A DNA stretch of 64,000 nucleotides from Ustulina deusta (lineage: Eukaryota > Ascomycota > Sordariomycetes > Xylariales > Xylariaceae), in NCBI GenBank assembly GCA_023159155.1, contig JAJNNX010000014.1:620001-684000 (forward strand), given 5' to 3'. The translations under genes were made by a program, and so were the position numbers. The notes under the pieces were generated by a model. It did not search any database. It saw only the letters and a list, made by a program, of their open reading frames with translations, and was not told the DNA's origin. Numbering within the stretch: the stretch's first letter is position 1; each line of letters opens with the position of its first letter. Positions 13,091 to 27,198 of this stretch are shown here, in pieces.

Positions 13091-16000
13091 TGCTTTAGAA
13101 AATCTTTAATTAAAGCTATATATGTTTAATTAGATAAGTTGTTTTAAATTAGTTTAACTTATATTATATTTAAAAAAAAACTTTTTTAAATATTATCTAA
13201 GTTAAAACAATTTTTTTAGTATTATATTATATATCTCTTAAAATTGCTTTAAAATAAAATTTTAGCTAACTTATATAATATGCTTTGTTATAACTTTTAT
13301 AAAATAGCTTTATTAAATATAAAATAATTGAACTAATATAACTATTTATATATTATATAAAGCTTTAATAAACTAAAATAGCTTTTAGTTTTTTTTATTT
13401 TTTAAAATAATTAAAAACTGTGTTTGCAATTAGGTTTTAAATATAAGCTTTAAAATATTTTTTTTATTATATTAATAAACTATATATAAATAATAATTTA
13501 GAGCTAGCTTTATATAAACTAAAAAAACGTTAGTGTTTTAAGCGTTTAAATAAAAATATTTTAAAGTAGCTATAGTAATTTAAGCTAATTAAACTTATAG
13601 TTTATTTGCACTTCTTACAAAACCAAATTTAGGTTTATGTATTAATTCTATAGGACTATAGCTTTATTTATAGACTTTTTTTTATAGTTAGCTAACTAAC
13701 TTGGGTTTTTAAAGCTAAAGAATTAATATCTAGAGATAAAACTTAATTTATTTTGGAAGTATCTACTAATCATTTCCCCACTTTATTTAAATAGTATCTA
13801 TAAAGAAATTGCCATTTTAAGTTAAGTTTTATTTCTAGATATTAATTCTTTAGCTTTAAAAAACCGAATTGTCAGCTAACTTAAGTATTTATATTATTTT
13901 TACTAATGTTCCCTAGCTACCTTTGTTCTTACATATATTTTTATTATAACTTTAAATAATTAAAGTATTCTTTATTTAATAAGGTTATTTATAGCCCTAC
14001 CTAGAATTATAGCTAGCCTGCCTTACATAAAAAGTCTAATATTTTAAATATAAACTAATAAATATTTTTAATTCTATATTTTTAACTTATTAACTATCTT
14101 ATAACCTCTTTAATATAAAAATAACTAATTTTGCTATAATAGAACTTGATTTATAAAACTTTTTATAAAACTTATATCTATTATAAATTACTAAATATTA
14201 AAACTTATAAATATAATTAGTTAGCTTTCTGCCTAATAATATATTAATATAATTTTTTTTAAATAAAGCTATTTTTTATTTATTTATAGTCTATTAATAT
14301 TTTTAATACTTTTAATCTAACTAAATAAGCTAACGTAATAAAAACTATGCATTCCTATTTTAATATAGGAATATTACTCTAAAAAAACTATAGTAGTACT
14401 TACTAAAGGCTAAAAAAAACAAAAAATTAAGTTTTAATAAAAAAATAAAATAAAAAGTATGTAATAAACAATAAAACAAAAGTTTACCTATTAGTAAAAC
14501 AAAAAAAAATAAAAACTAAAAAATAAATCTATTAGTAAGCCTATCTTATTACTACTAAAGTTAGTTTTTTATTATTTTTAAATAAGCTGTTCTTAATATT
14601 AATTAAAAACTATAAAAAAAAACAAGATTATTTTTTATTTTTATATTCAAGCAGTAAACCAAAAAGTATTTATTACTAATATTTTATTAATATAGTTTAC
14701 TAAAAATATAAACTAAATAAGCTAATCGGCTAAAAAAACTATTAATAGCTTAGTATTTAGTACGCAATAAAATAAACAAACTATAAATCTTTATTATAGA
14801 ACTATTTTTAATAGCTACTACTTAGTATTTATTTTATAAAACAAGGTTTTAATCAAATAACTTGTTTGCTATATATAATACTTAATCTTTTTTAATATAA
14901 ATAACTAATTATATATTAAATAAATAATTAAAAAACTCTATTATTATTGTAGTAAAGCTGTTTATTTTAATAATAAATTTATATAGATCTAATAAAAAGA
15001 TTTTTAGAAACATTATAACTTTTAGCTATTTAAATTAATATATTAGATTTTTATTAAAATAATTTATATATAGTAGGGCTTAAAGCTAATTAAACTTTAT
15101 AGTAATAAAATTTGTTCTATTTTATAAGCTAATAGTAGTATATAACTTAGAACTATTACAATATAGCTATTTTTATATTAACTAAAAATCTAAATCTTAG
15201 CTTTTTTATAAGTTATTAGTATTTAAAGGAACTATATACTATAAAATATTAATTAATTTTAAAATTTTATTAAAATCTTTTTTTATATAATAATAATAAT
15301 ATTTAGCAAAATTATAAATCAAATTTTAGCGATTTAACTTATAAAAAGTTAAGCTAATTAATTATATAAAAAGTAATAAAATACGTACTAATTTAAAATA
15401 GCCTTTTTAAATTAATAAATATTACTAAATTAGTTATATAAAGATAAGCCTAGTAACTTATAATAATATTTTAAAAACTATTTAATTACTTAAAAAAAAT
15501 ACCTAAATAAGTCTATAACAAAAGTATCAAATTTAATAATAAAAATAGTAGTTATTATTATATAAATAATTTTTAGTATTAATTAAACAAATACCTTTTT
15601 ATAAACTAGCTTTTGATTTATAACACAAAAAAAAGCAAACTATATAAAAAATCTTTTATTAAAGAAAATGCTTTTAGTTTAATTAATAAATTAAATTCCT
15701 ATTTTTATTTAATACTAATAAATAAACTTTTTAGAATATATCATTAAAGTTGTTTAGTATTTAATTAGTAATTATAAATAATACTAAAAAAAACTTAATG
15801 TTTTATTAGATTGCTTAAATATTAAATAGGTTTTAAATTATAGTTATAATATTAATTGTAGCTATTAAATTATTTGTAAAACTTATAAGCAAAAAAAAGC
15901 AGAAAACCGAAATAGCTATAAATATTCCCCTATATATAGAACGTTTAAAAAGTATAGAAAATATAGGGGCTAATAATATGTATTAAGGTAAATAAAGTCT

Positions 16001-18240
16001 GTAGGGATAACCTAACAAACTAAAAATATTAAAAAAAGACTAGCTAAAGCATTAAGCTTTTATAAAAATTATGAAGTTTGGATCGCAAGCTTTTTAGCGC
16101 TTATATTAATATACTACAGTTTAAATACATTTTTAATTTTTGTTAGTCTAGCTTATAGTAGCTCTTTTTTAGTAAGTAATAAGCTTAGCATAAATTGTAT
16201 TGCTTAGTATTATATATTGCCTATTAGGAAAGTTGTGTTAAAAGAAATAAGATTTAGCATCTAATACTAGTAGGCACATAAATACCTATAGCTATTTAAG
16301 GGCCAACTTTAAACTAGTATTTTATAATAATCTATTTTATATTATTATTAATATCTAATTTATTTTGGCTTAACTAATATCTTTTTTAAAAAAAACGCTT
16401 AAATAGTTAGCTTGCAATAACCCTATACTAATAGTGACCTGCAATATTTATTAACCACTTTGTTACGTAATACCACCCTGCTTGGTTTTTTTTAGCTAAT
16501 ATAAATAAAAAGCAATAGCTAATTCTAAACTTTAAAAACTAATATAAGATATTAAATTATATTAAAATATATATAAAGGCCTTAAATTTTATCCTTTAAT
16601 ATTAATTTGAGCTAGTTAATAAAAATGCCTTATAATATCTTTAAAATAACTTTAGAAATAATTTTAACCGCTTTTTCTAAAAAAAATCTAACTTTTTAAC
16701 CCTAGTTAATTAAGCTAAAGCTAAATACTATTAGTAAAGACTAGCAAAACTTTAATAATTAAAAGTTTTAAAATAAGTTTAACTATAAAAAATTCCGAGC
16801 TATTTTTAAAAATATTATTAAAGCTTTATAAAAAAATATATTATATAAAATTAAACTATTAAATTTTTAGCAAAAAAAATATAAAAGTTATTAATAGCAT
16901 ATTCTATTATACTTAAATAATTTATAACTATCTAGCCTAGCTCTATCTAAACTAAAAAAATAAATATTATTATAGCAAAAATAATTACTTAAATTTTAAC
17001 TAAATATTTATTAATAATACTGCCCTTTTTAATAATAAGAGGTTTATTAGTATAATACCTAAAAATACTAAACTTTTTATTAAATAAAACCCTACCTAAA
17101 GCTTTAATAAGCAATAAAAACAGTTTATATAACAAATTTTTATATATTCTAATAATATTTAGTATTAATATAGCTTTTTTATAACCAATAATAAACTAGT
17201 GGTTTTCTAGTTTATAAAAAAAAATATAAGTTCTAGAATAGCTACTATATAAAGCACCTAGACAATTATTACAACTTAAACATATTAATAAGTTCTATTA
17301 GATATTATCTAATTATTTAAATCTATATAAACTATATTAATTTTTAAATTATTTAGGGCCTAATCTTATATTAAATCTAAAATAAAGTTTAAATATTAAA
17401 ATTTTAAGTATTAAATCATTCTTTAAATAAATAAATAAATAAAAGTTCTTATTATATAACTAGGCCTATTTTATTTCTATATAATAGCAAGATATAAAGC
17501 AAGCAATATTTATATAAAATATTATAAGCTAGATATATAGTACTAACTAAATAATAATAACTATTAGTATAATACTTCGGGCTATACAAAATATAAGCTT
17601 AATTTTAAGAATATATTAAAAAATATAAATACTAAAGATATAAAAACCCAAACAAAAAATATATATTATAATAAAAAAAAAGCACACTAAACTTATCTAG
17701 GTAAAATAGCTAAAGCAGTATATAAAATAGTTTAAAATGCTAGTAATAATAATAAAAAAAAGGAAATAACAAAAGATATAAAAAAAAAAAAAAGAAATAA
17801 AAATAATAGCTAAAAATAAAACAAAATAATTATTTTTTAAATTTAAATTAATAAAACCTATTATAAAAGTTAACTTTATAACTTATAAAAAATATTTTTT
17901 TTTTATAAGTTAAAATAAAAATATTTTTTGCGTTAGAAAAAATAATTAGATTATAATAAAATATTAAAAATATTTAGTAATATTATATGAAAAAAAAAAA
18001 AATTTATATTACTAATAAGCTTCCGATTTAAGAATGCTTATATAGTTAAGATATATTACTAGTATATATAAACTTTTCTGCTTTTTTATTAATAACTTGT
18101 TATAAATTAGATTCTTTTTTTTATATTTTAGAAATTTTAAATAAAAAAGCAAGCATTTTTAAATCTTAAATTTAGCAATATAGTATTTAAATCTACTGTT
18201 ATATAAAATATAAGAAATTTATTTGCTAATTTAAAAGGGC
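13090..18240. other. RIP-degraded AT-rich block
   Basis: AT-rich and TpA-rich, with the same signature as the block before it. Apart from the palindrome at 13,686-13,882 I could not identify any element. A slightly less degraded patch lies at about 15,900-16,480. Confidence 0.7.
13686..13882. mobile_element. MITE-like palindromic element
   Basis: Two inverted arms of about 60 bp (13,686-13,746 and 13,822-13,882) flank a spacer of about 75 bp. Both arms carry the core AAAGCTAAAGAATTAATATC read towards each other, starting from GTTAGCT at the outer ends. The arms differ by only a few changes, mainly transitions, plus small differences near the tips. That is well beyond chance even in AT-rich DNA. 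The size, about 200 bp with no coding capacity, fits a miniature inverted-repeat transposable element. I could not fix a target-site duplication. A simple foldback sequence is the alternative. Confidence 0.55.
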
Positions 18241-21070
18241 TAGATTCCTTTTTACCTTATGTTGCTTTTTTAAATGCGCCTCTTTAATTTCTTTTTACTA
18301 TTTACTTACTGCTATATTTTATATCCTGCTCTATTAAAATAAATAGTTTAGTTTATAACAAAACTAATAAATATAGCTATTTTTTGCTTATTAATAAGAA
18401 TATTTTTAATAGCTTAAATACTTAGGTTATAAAAAAAAAGGTATTATTTATAAAGCTAGCATTAGAAACATTAAGCTAGTTGCTATTAAAGTTATATATA
18501 TTTTAGTGCTAAACAGTAGCTATTTAGATTAATATTTAATACTATTTTTAGTTCTAGCACACACTATAGCTAAACTTATAACCACTTTTTTAAAAAAAAT
18601 TCTACGCTATTAAATAGCTTTTTAAAAACAAATTTTATATTATTGCACTAATTAAAAAAATTAAATAAGTTATATCTACTAATCTAAAAATCAAAAATTA
18701 AAAAAGTCCTAAAATATATAAAAATACCATTTATAATTTATATTCATTTAATAATAAAAATTACTAATTATTATAAATATTAGCATACTAAAGTTTAACA
18801 AATCTATTACTATTCCTACTATTATTTATATACTTTAGATAGCTACAAATATAATAAAATCAGCTTTTTTTACTTAAGCTATTAGTACGCTATAAAATAA
18901 ATAATAGCTTAAATTAGTATTAGGCAATTATATATAAATTTGTTTTAAAAATAATATAAAACCTTATTATTAACTAATTATATTTTGATTTGTTTTATAT
19001 AATAAGATTTATATTAAAAGTATATAAACTTAATAATTAATATAAAAAAAAACTAATTAACTATAATAATATTTGTTTACTATTTAATAAAAACTAGTAT
19101 ACTATAAAAGTATAGTAGTATAAAGCTAAAAAATAGTTTTAAATATTAGACTTTATCTAAAATCTTATTATATACTATAAAATTATATAACGCCCTAGTT
19201 AAAAATAATAAAACTTAATATATTTAAAAACAAGTTATTCCTAAAAAAAATATACTTAAAACTTAAACAAACTTAATTTTAGTACTAATTATTAAAAGTT
19301 TTAATAATAATTTAGCATTATATATTTTTTATACTATATAATATTATATTTATTATAAAATTGTGCTTTTTAACTAGTAAAAAAATATATATAATAATAT
19401 ATTTCTAGTTTTGTTTTAAAACAAATACTAATAAAAAAAATATTTAATTGCTACGTTTAATATATATATATAAAGTTATAGCTAACTCCACTAAATATAA
19501 GCTTAAAATAATACTTATATAAATATTTCTAAGCATTAGTTTTTTTATGTTTTATAAGCAACCTCTCACTTATATATCCTTTTTATTATATATTTTTTAT
19601 ATTTATATATAAATATCTTTTTTAAAACCTCTTAATAAAAATAGCTTTAATATATAATAACTAGCTATAGCTTAGTTTAATAGTAAATATTGTAGTTTAA
19701 GTAATTAATAATAAAGCTAATATAGATATAAAGACTAGTGCGCTATTTAGCTTTTCTTTTTCTAAACTATAAGCATAGGGACTAGTATTATTGTCAGGTT
19801 GTTTGTTGATTTCTTAATCTACTCGCAATAAACAATAGCAGTTATTAACTCGGCAAACTAGGTGTATTACAACCCTTTAACAAAAATAGTAATGGGGCGC
19901 ACAAGTTTGTCAATTTTTAGGCCTTAAGTTTTTTGCAAATAGTTATGTTATAGAAAGTTATATAAAGCTTATTACTAGATTTATATAGTAGTAAATAGAC
20001 GCCTAAAAATGTTTGCTTTATTAGCTCTGCAATATTATAAAGCAATAAAAGTTAATTTAGGTTTATTATATATCAGTTAATTTAAAAGTATTAAAGTTTA
20101 AAGCAAATATTACTATATATTTAATATAATTATTATAATTTTTAAAAAATTAGTTTATAGCATAAAGCTTTATATAAGTAGCAAAGCTAACCTTAGAAAC
20201 TTTAGAAAATATTTGTATTTTATATATATATTAGTTAGTTTGTAGCGTAAAAAGCTAATATTACCGGTACAAAAAAAGCACTACTTTAGGGAAGCAAGTG
20301 TTTACCTGGCAGCTTTAGTAATAAGGATTTCTTAGATCTATATAGAGCTACATAAAGAACTTAGATAACTAGTATATTTTGGTTGCAATAAATAGTCTAG
20401 TAGCTAAAGTATTACTAAATAGCCTAAATATTTAAAAAAGCAGGTATTTTAATATAATAAATAGTTAATATTATAAATTTATATATGTTTAAGTAAAGTA
20501 ATATATATAGCAGTAGGGAAATAAATATAAATAGGTTATTATAGCACACAATAATACAAAATAAGCAGTAGTAAAAAAGCTAGCCTATAGCTTGGCGCAT
20601 TAGGTAAGCGGGGTTAGCCTAAATAAATATATAAAGCAAACTAATGCTTTTTTTTTAACCCTTTTTTTTGCATCCGTAGTATTCCTTAGAACATATGCTT
20701 GTTCTTTACTTTAAACAATTTTCTACAACAAATTAATATAACATTTAAAAAGATTACTGCAAAAAATATAGTAGCTATTGCTAAAATCTAAAGTAAGATA
20801 AAGCTAGTTATATGTTTTTTACTTTTTCTTTAAGTCTTATTAGCATAGCTTGCTGCTAAAGCTAGCTTTAAATATAGTACTACAGCTAAAACCTATTACG
20901 AGCCACTTTTTAATTGCAACTACTCTAGTAATACACCTAAAAAATAATAAAGCTTATATAATAATAAAGCTATTTTAAAGTAATTTAAAACTGAAACCCT
21001 AAAAATAAAAAATAGAAGCAAGCGTTATAACTATAACCCTAACTGCTTTATGTCCTATTATTTATCTAAC
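18240..21070 (+). repeat. dispersed repeat A, copy 1 (heavily RIP-mutated)
   Basis: Blocks of this segment match, in the same order and orientation, the segment at 33,310-34,970. Matching pairs are about 18,240-18,540 with 33,310-33,690, 18,890-19,200 with 33,690-34,020, and 20,690-21,000 with 34,560-34,880. Shared landmarks include TATATCCT near 18,320 and 33,390 and ACTATAAAAGTATAG near 19,100 and 33,900. Differences are mostly C/T and G/A, with this copy the more AT-rich. It also has roughly 1.2 kb more sequence between the blocks than copy 2, so one of them has an insertion or a deletion. The 3' block contains the relic of a small gene. Confidence 0.65.
20703..21000 (+). pseudogene. relic of small fungal DNA-binding-like gene (repeat A copy 1)
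   Basis: This stretch aligns with the better preserved gene at 34,581-34,966. The clearest part reads LAAKASFKYSTTAKTYYEPL, matching LAAKTGFKDGATARTYYKPL of the other copy. The upstream exon is recognisable by the shared ATAGCTATTGC and AAGCTAGTTATA landmarks. In-frame stops and loss of the expected start show that it is dead. Confidence 0.45.
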
Positions 21071-21249
21071 CTTAAAAATAAAAAGATTTAAAACGCTAGC
21101 TCGATATAAAAAACCAAGTTATAAAATATATTAAAAAAAGTATGCCTTAAATAATTATTAAAGATTAAATATAAGAACTTTATTTTTTTATATTATATAT
21201 TATTTGTAATTAGAATTATTATATATATAAAACCATAATTATAGACTAG

Positions 21250-21574
21250 TATGGACCACATAGACATGACTCCCTGATTGCACACACAGGCTGCCTATCA
21301 CTTCACCTTCTAGCTTTGCAGTCACCTAGGTATGCCCCCAGCCCTTGTTCCTTGTCTTTTTATTTGCCACTTCTAACAGCGTCTATAATTGACTTGACAG
21401 GCCAGGCTTTATAACCTGATAGCTATTGCAACTAGCTGACCCAACTATTTACCTACCTACCTACCTATATTGATCGCCCGCCATGTCTTCTAACGCTTGT
21501 CTACTGCTGGCACTAAATACTGGTTGTGCGAGTCTTTATAACTAATAATGCTCCTATTATTAGTGTTCTTATGG
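21250..21574. other. unmutated island before minisatellite, no full gene
   Basis: Ordinary composition. A (TACC)n run lies at about 21,452-21,467. A reading frame in good start context (CCGCCATGTC at about 21,479) begins MSSNACLLLALNTG but stops after 20 codons, so it could only be a first exon or chance. No further exon was found before the minisatellite. Confidence 0.35.
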
Positions 21575-21717
21575 TTGTCTCTCGATTGTTTCTAGATTAT
21601 TTTTTGATTGTCTTTTAATTGTTTTTTAATTATTTTTTGATTGTTTCTTGATTGTTTCTTGATTATTTCTTGATTATTTTTTAATTGTTTTTTGATTGTT
21701 TTTTAATTATTATTTGG
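21575..21717. repeat. 11-bp minisatellite, about 13 copies
   Basis: An uninterrupted tandem array with the consensus TTGTTTYTTGA, in which the unit varies at a few fixed positions (TTG/TTA, TTTC/TTTT, GA/AA). The changes are mostly G/A and C/T. Thirteen consecutive units fill 143 bp with no change of period. Confidence 0.8.
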
Positions 21718-24700
21718 TTTTATTTTTGTTAACTTTGTTTTCTAACTCAAATAATATATTAGTGCAATAACTATTATCTACTTTGTACCTAATAACTCTT
21801 AAAAAGAGTATTTATTAAATATTATTGCTTTTTAGCCCTTGTTAGCTGTTTATTTAGATATATAACTTGCAAAAATGTTTGTTTTAAATATTTAAAGAAC
21901 TGTTTTCCGATTTGGTTTCCTATATTATTAGTTTTCCGATACTTATTAAAATAGGTCTAGGAATCCCGAATTAATAAAAGTTTAGAATATGCTAGCTTAG
22001 ATTACTGCTGTTTATACTACTTTTAATAATGCTATATTGCCTGGACTTCTAGGTTAGATCTTTGTTATTATCTAGAATTACTAGACTACTTACTAAAACC
22101 TAGCAAGCAACCCTTTCTTTAACCTTTTTGTTTATTAGTACTTAAGGCTGGGTATAAATAAAAACAAGCATTAAGTATGCTATATAAAAGCTAGTTAAAC
22201 ATTGAACAAACAATATTTTGCTAATATAGATTAAAACGGAGCGGCAACCTTAGCTAAAAACGCTATATTAAAGGGCTTATTATAAAGAGTCCTTTGAGCT
22301 GCTCTTAAGCTAGTCTAGCTAGCTAAATACTTTAATAGCAAAGTTTTAAGCAGTTAAAATTGTTTAAGGAAACGCCAAACTATATAATGTTCTAATAGAT
22401 ACAACTAGCTATGTTTAGCTTGTTAACTTTAAAGGAAGCTATACTAAGAGCTAGGTTAATTAGCAGAATAAAAAAATAATAGAACATAATGCCTAAAAAA
22501 TCAAAAGAATTAAAGCACTTTTATATAAGCGTATTTTGTTTATAGGATATATAGCCAGCTTTAAAATGTCCTAACTTAGCTTATTACTAATCCTAGAAAA
22601 AATAAAAGCTAAAATTTGGTTAAATAAATACGCTTTATAATAAGGGCTGTTTTTGCAAGCTAAAATAATTAGTATACTATAATTTAAAGTTTTTGTACTA
22701 GCTTTATTTAACTTGAGCAATTTTTAAAGCGAGCTGCAGTATTATTTTTTATTTTTTAGTAGTAATAATTATAAGCTAATGCTAAGCTTTTATTGCCCCC
22801 TTGCTTTTAAATAAATATTAGTAAAAAATTTTAAGAGCACTTAATTTATAAAACTAATTATTATAATAATTACTAAAAAAAATAGCTTTAATTCTTTTTA
22901 TTAATCCAAAGAAAATCTAGACCTATTAATATATAAAGAATTAATAAAATTGATTATAATTTAGGGTAGTAAATATGATTAATATATAGCTATAAGTATT
23001 TTATATATATAAAAAAACTAGAAAATCAAAAGAAATTTTTATTGTTTAAGTATATATAATATAAATATTATTTTAATTTTTTAATAAACTTTATTATTTT
23101 ATAATTATTAATATTATTATAGCAAAAAATATAAAATAGGTTGGATTATTTATTAAAAAAAAGCTATACTTTTATATATAAAAAAAGTTATTTTTAATAT
23201 TTTTATATCTAAATATATGCTTAATCTAGCTTAATATAAACTTTGTTATAATAAAGTATATTTTGTAATAATTTTAGTTTATTAATAAGCGTTTAAGTAT
23301 ATTTTTATAATTAGCTATAATAAGTTAGAAAAAAATATATGTTTTTTATATTTAAATGTTTTGTTTTGTTTTTTTTTTTATTTTAATTAAAAAATAGCTA
23401 ATTTATAATCTATATAACTAATTTAGCATTTTTTTGCTATATAATATAGCTTTACTGCCTTATATATAAACTTATTTTAATTTTAATAATTATTAAAAAC
23501 TGCTTATTATTAATTAATTTTAAAATATTATTAATTTTTATAACAAAATTCTTTTTATTATATATTATAAATTTAAAAATTTTTTATTTATAAAACTATA
23601 ATAAACTTAATTTTTTTAGATTAAATAAATCTAATATAAAGCAAAAATAAATTAAAGCTATATTAATAATTATTTTATTGCTTTAATTTTTAAAAAAATA
23701 TTGCTTAGAATTTATTAGTAATAATAATTATAAATATAGTTAAATTAATAAGCCTAAGCTAGCTTAAGCTAAAGTTTTATTAATTTTTTTAATATTAGCT
23801 TTAATACTTTAGGTTATTTAAAATAAAATTTTTAAACGTTTTAGTTATAAAAATAGTTAAGTTTTATTTTAAGTTTAGTAAGCAATATTTATTTTTAAGT
23901 TTAAATATATTAGCGCTTAAAAACTATTATAACTAGTTTTTTATTAAACTTTTATTCAATATTTTTAAATAGTAATATATTACTTAAAATTGCTAGGAAT
24001 TTTTTATTTATTTAATACTATAATAAAAAATGAATTCTATTTTTATAATAAGAATAGTTTTTTTTTTATTTTTTTAAAAGTTGTTAAGTCTATATATTTT
24101 TTAAAATTATTATTTAACTAAGATCTATTTTTTTAATTAAAACATAAAATCTTAAAAGTTATAAACTATTTTAAATTAATATTAAATTTTAGCTTAAGCT
24201 TTTTATTAGCTAAACTAAAGATTTTTTTAAACTTTTTAATATTAAAAATAATATATAGCTTTTTTTAAGTTTTTAGCTTTTGTAGCAAATCTATAATAAA
24301 AATAATACTAAAAAAATAAAAAAATAGCGCTTAGCTTAAAAAAAGTAGCGTAATGCTTATTTTAATAAATAATATAAAGCAATAACGAAGTTCTTTCGGA
24401 AACTTTTAGTCCGCTACTTTTATATTAAAAATAGGTATAAACTTAAAATTTAAACATAAAATATAATACTTTTAGGTATTATCTAGATATAGTTAAGTTT
24501 TTAATTATTTTATATTTATATTATTATACTAATTCTTACTATAGCATTAGTTTTTCTTTTTTTGCTTAATCCTCCTTTTTTTTATTGTTAACTTAAGTAT
24601 TATAGATTATATACGTAGTAAAGTAACAAGATATAGCCAATTTTTTATAATAGATATATATCCGTAATTATAATTAAAGTAGTTATAACACCTAATTTTT

Positions 24701-26570
24701 AAAAATTTAATAGTTATAAGCCCGTATTACGTTATTTATATAGTATATATATATATATATATATTTATTAATATTTTAGATTAACTAACTATAGCTAGTA
24801 AAAGCTTAGCAGCTTTTAGAACAAAACTAAACTTGTTTTAATAAAAACTTATTAAATTAGATTTATACGACTAGTATGTCTTAATAAAAATTATACCCAC
24901 TATCTTTCGGGATCAATAAAAAGCTAATAAAGTATTGGCCCTTTATTATAGACAGCGTAATAACTTATGACAAAAAGCAATCGGCACGGGTAGTATGTTA
25001 TCTAACAATAGGTGCCCAAGCTATAAGGGCCTAAACCAACCAGATTATTAACCAGATTCTTTCAGCTAAAGGAACTCAAAATTCTACTAGATTTTGCCTT
25101 TACTACAAGTCAATATATAATAGCAAAAAGCTAACTTTAATATAATACTATTTAATTAGTTCTATATATTATAGGTCTTATGTATTAATAGTGGTGATTA
25201 TAAATTCTGTCTAGATAGTAGTATATATTCTTTAAAAGTATATGTTTTTTATAAGCTGGCCTGCTTAGCTTTACCTGCTTTATTAATTATATATAAAAGT
25301 TATAGCAACTCTAAATAATCGGTAGTTGCTATTTCTGCGGTTTTCTGATTTTAATAATTTTTGCTATATAATTATTTTAAAATTATATTATATATACCCT
25401 ATGGCGTACTGCTTACAGCTGTCTAATATAAATAAAACATTATTATATACTAGAATCTGCTAGCTAGACTAAACGTTTATAGCAACCGACTCGACCAAGA
25501 TCTAAGTATGCTATATATACGTTTATAGGCTAAATAAACAATTAGGCGCCGCTTTACCTAGCTGCAGGATTCCTAGCCAGTATATGTTGTACGCCTATTA
25601 TAGAAGCAATATAATAATAAGCATATCCTCCCCTATAACCTTAATAGCACACTATATGCTTTTACTAGCATATAATAATTTAGTGCTCTAGATAGATAGT
25701 AGGAGCTTTGGACGCTCAAGCTAGTTAATGGGGTTTATAAGCGGCTAGTGCGCTTATTATAGGACTAGATAATTAACCTAAGGTATAAAGCTAAACTATA
25801 GTATAACTATATTTTTTATTATTTAATAATATTTATTGTTTTATATATAGCTTAGTTTTGCTTTCTTAAAACAGCAATTATAAATTTCTTTATTGTAATA
25901 CTAGATAATATTAATTAAATTATAATTAAAAACAAAAATATAAAAAAATATAATATTAAAGTTTAATTTTGCTTAAAGTAATAATTTATATTATTTATAA
26001 GCTATTTTAATTTTTGTTTTATTATTATAAGTAATTAAAAGTATTTAAGAAATAAATAGTTATAAATTTTATTAATAAGCTTTTTTAATTATTTTTATAA
26101 AATATTAATTATATATTAAGAATTTTTAAAAATTAATCCAAATATTATAATAATTTGGTTTAATAAAAAAAATAAGCAGTTTAATATAGCAAAAAAGCAG
26201 CTTTAAAAAAAAACTAAGCAATATTATTAGTTTTTTAAAAAAAAAAATTACTATATTTTTTTACTATCTAGTTAACTTAAATATATACCTAAGTTTTTTA
26301 ATATTTTTAAAATATATCTAGTTTTATATATAATCTATTATTTTAATTTATATTTTAACTTTAAAAATAATTTTAAAGTAAAAACACTTTTTTTTAAATA
26401 TATTTTATTATATTAATAGATTTGTTATAAATAGCTTACTATAATCTTTATATATAAAAATATATATTATATTGTTTATATATTATATTTTAAAACAAAA
26501 GTTTTAAAAATAAAAATATTGCTTAAAGTTAAACTTATAATAGTTAGTTTTAAAAAAAATATTTAAAAAA
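21718..26570. other. RIP-degraded AT-rich block with partly preserved stretch
   Basis: AT-rich, TpA-rich DNA without a recognised gene. The part at about 24,880-25,790 is less degraded and has frames of up to about 60 codons between stops, for example at about 25,515-25,700 on the plus strand. No family could be assigned. A (TA)n run lies at about 24,742-24,765. Confidence 0.6.
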
Positions 26571-26775
26571 TCTTAAAATTATTAGCAGAAGCTACTTTTA
26601 AAAGAGTCAACCTTAAAAAAACCGTCGAGACAGCTTTTTGGTCTGCTTTATAAGCCGGTCCTACTATACGGAATCTTTTCTTTCGGGCTACTTTAGTAAC
26701 TAGTGTGGCTGACATGACAGTAGTAAATTTTCCCTGTCCGGCGTTGTACTCGAATGACATGGAATGCAGTCGCAC
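26563..26775 (-). CDS. short hypothetical frame cut by AT-rich boundary
   Basis: Seventy codons. The N-terminal two thirds have ordinary composition (ATG at 26,775, or an internal ATG at 26,760 giving MSFEYNAGQGKFTTVMSATL). The C-terminal end runs into RIP-degraded DNA at about 26,580, so the original 3' end is probably lost or mutated. There is no recognisable domain. It could be a gene remnant or a chance frame. Confidence 0.2.
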   Translation of the reverse strand: MRLHSMSFEYNAGQGKFTTVMSATLVTKVARKKRFRIVGPAYKADQKAVSTVFLRLTLLKVASANNFKIF

Positions 26776-26946
26776 AGAATTAGAGTGTGGATGATCTACT
26801 CAACAGGATCCCTAACCCTGCAATTTTCAGGCATCACGTTTTCACGTTTTTATGAACACCTATGCAGCCACTACTTGAATAAAAGACTTGGATGCAATGT
26901 ATTATAGTACTTCCAGTTAATTGATGATTGTTATTGAAATACTATC

Positions 26947-27141
26947 CTATATTTTGACTTTCTCGCACATGTCTCGATAGATTAAAACTGATAACACGCC
27001 TAGCAACAAAAACCCAAATACACCTGGGCAGATTGTGTTGCAAAGAAAAACATATATCATGAACAATGCAGAAATATAAAGAACCTCCTTTGCTAATACC
27101 TTTGGAACTGAGATTTCGATTATAATCACAATAGCTAGCAA
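26947..27141 (-). CDS. short hydrophobic hypothetical frame
   Basis: Sixty-four codons, mostly hydrophobic, with two candidate membrane spans (about residues 20-34 and 38-53, including [16 protein letters not shown]). It ends 57 bp upstream of the divergently oriented histone H3-like start, so it overlaps what would be that gene's promoter. There is no family match. A chance frame is quite possible. Confidence 0.2.
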   Translation of the reverse strand: MLAIVIIIEISVPKVLAKEVLYISALFMIYVFLCNTICPGVFGFLLLGVLSVLIYRDMCEKVKI

Positions 27142-27198
27142 GAATTCGTCGCGACCATAGTCAGTCCATCAATCACACCACATCCCATATCACACACG

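Noticed and set aside
22130..22560. A coherent-looking minus-strand reading (RAAQRTLYNKPFNIAFLA) at about 22.2 kb
   Set aside because: About 30 readable residues with no family match; frequent stops around it. Not enough to call a gene.
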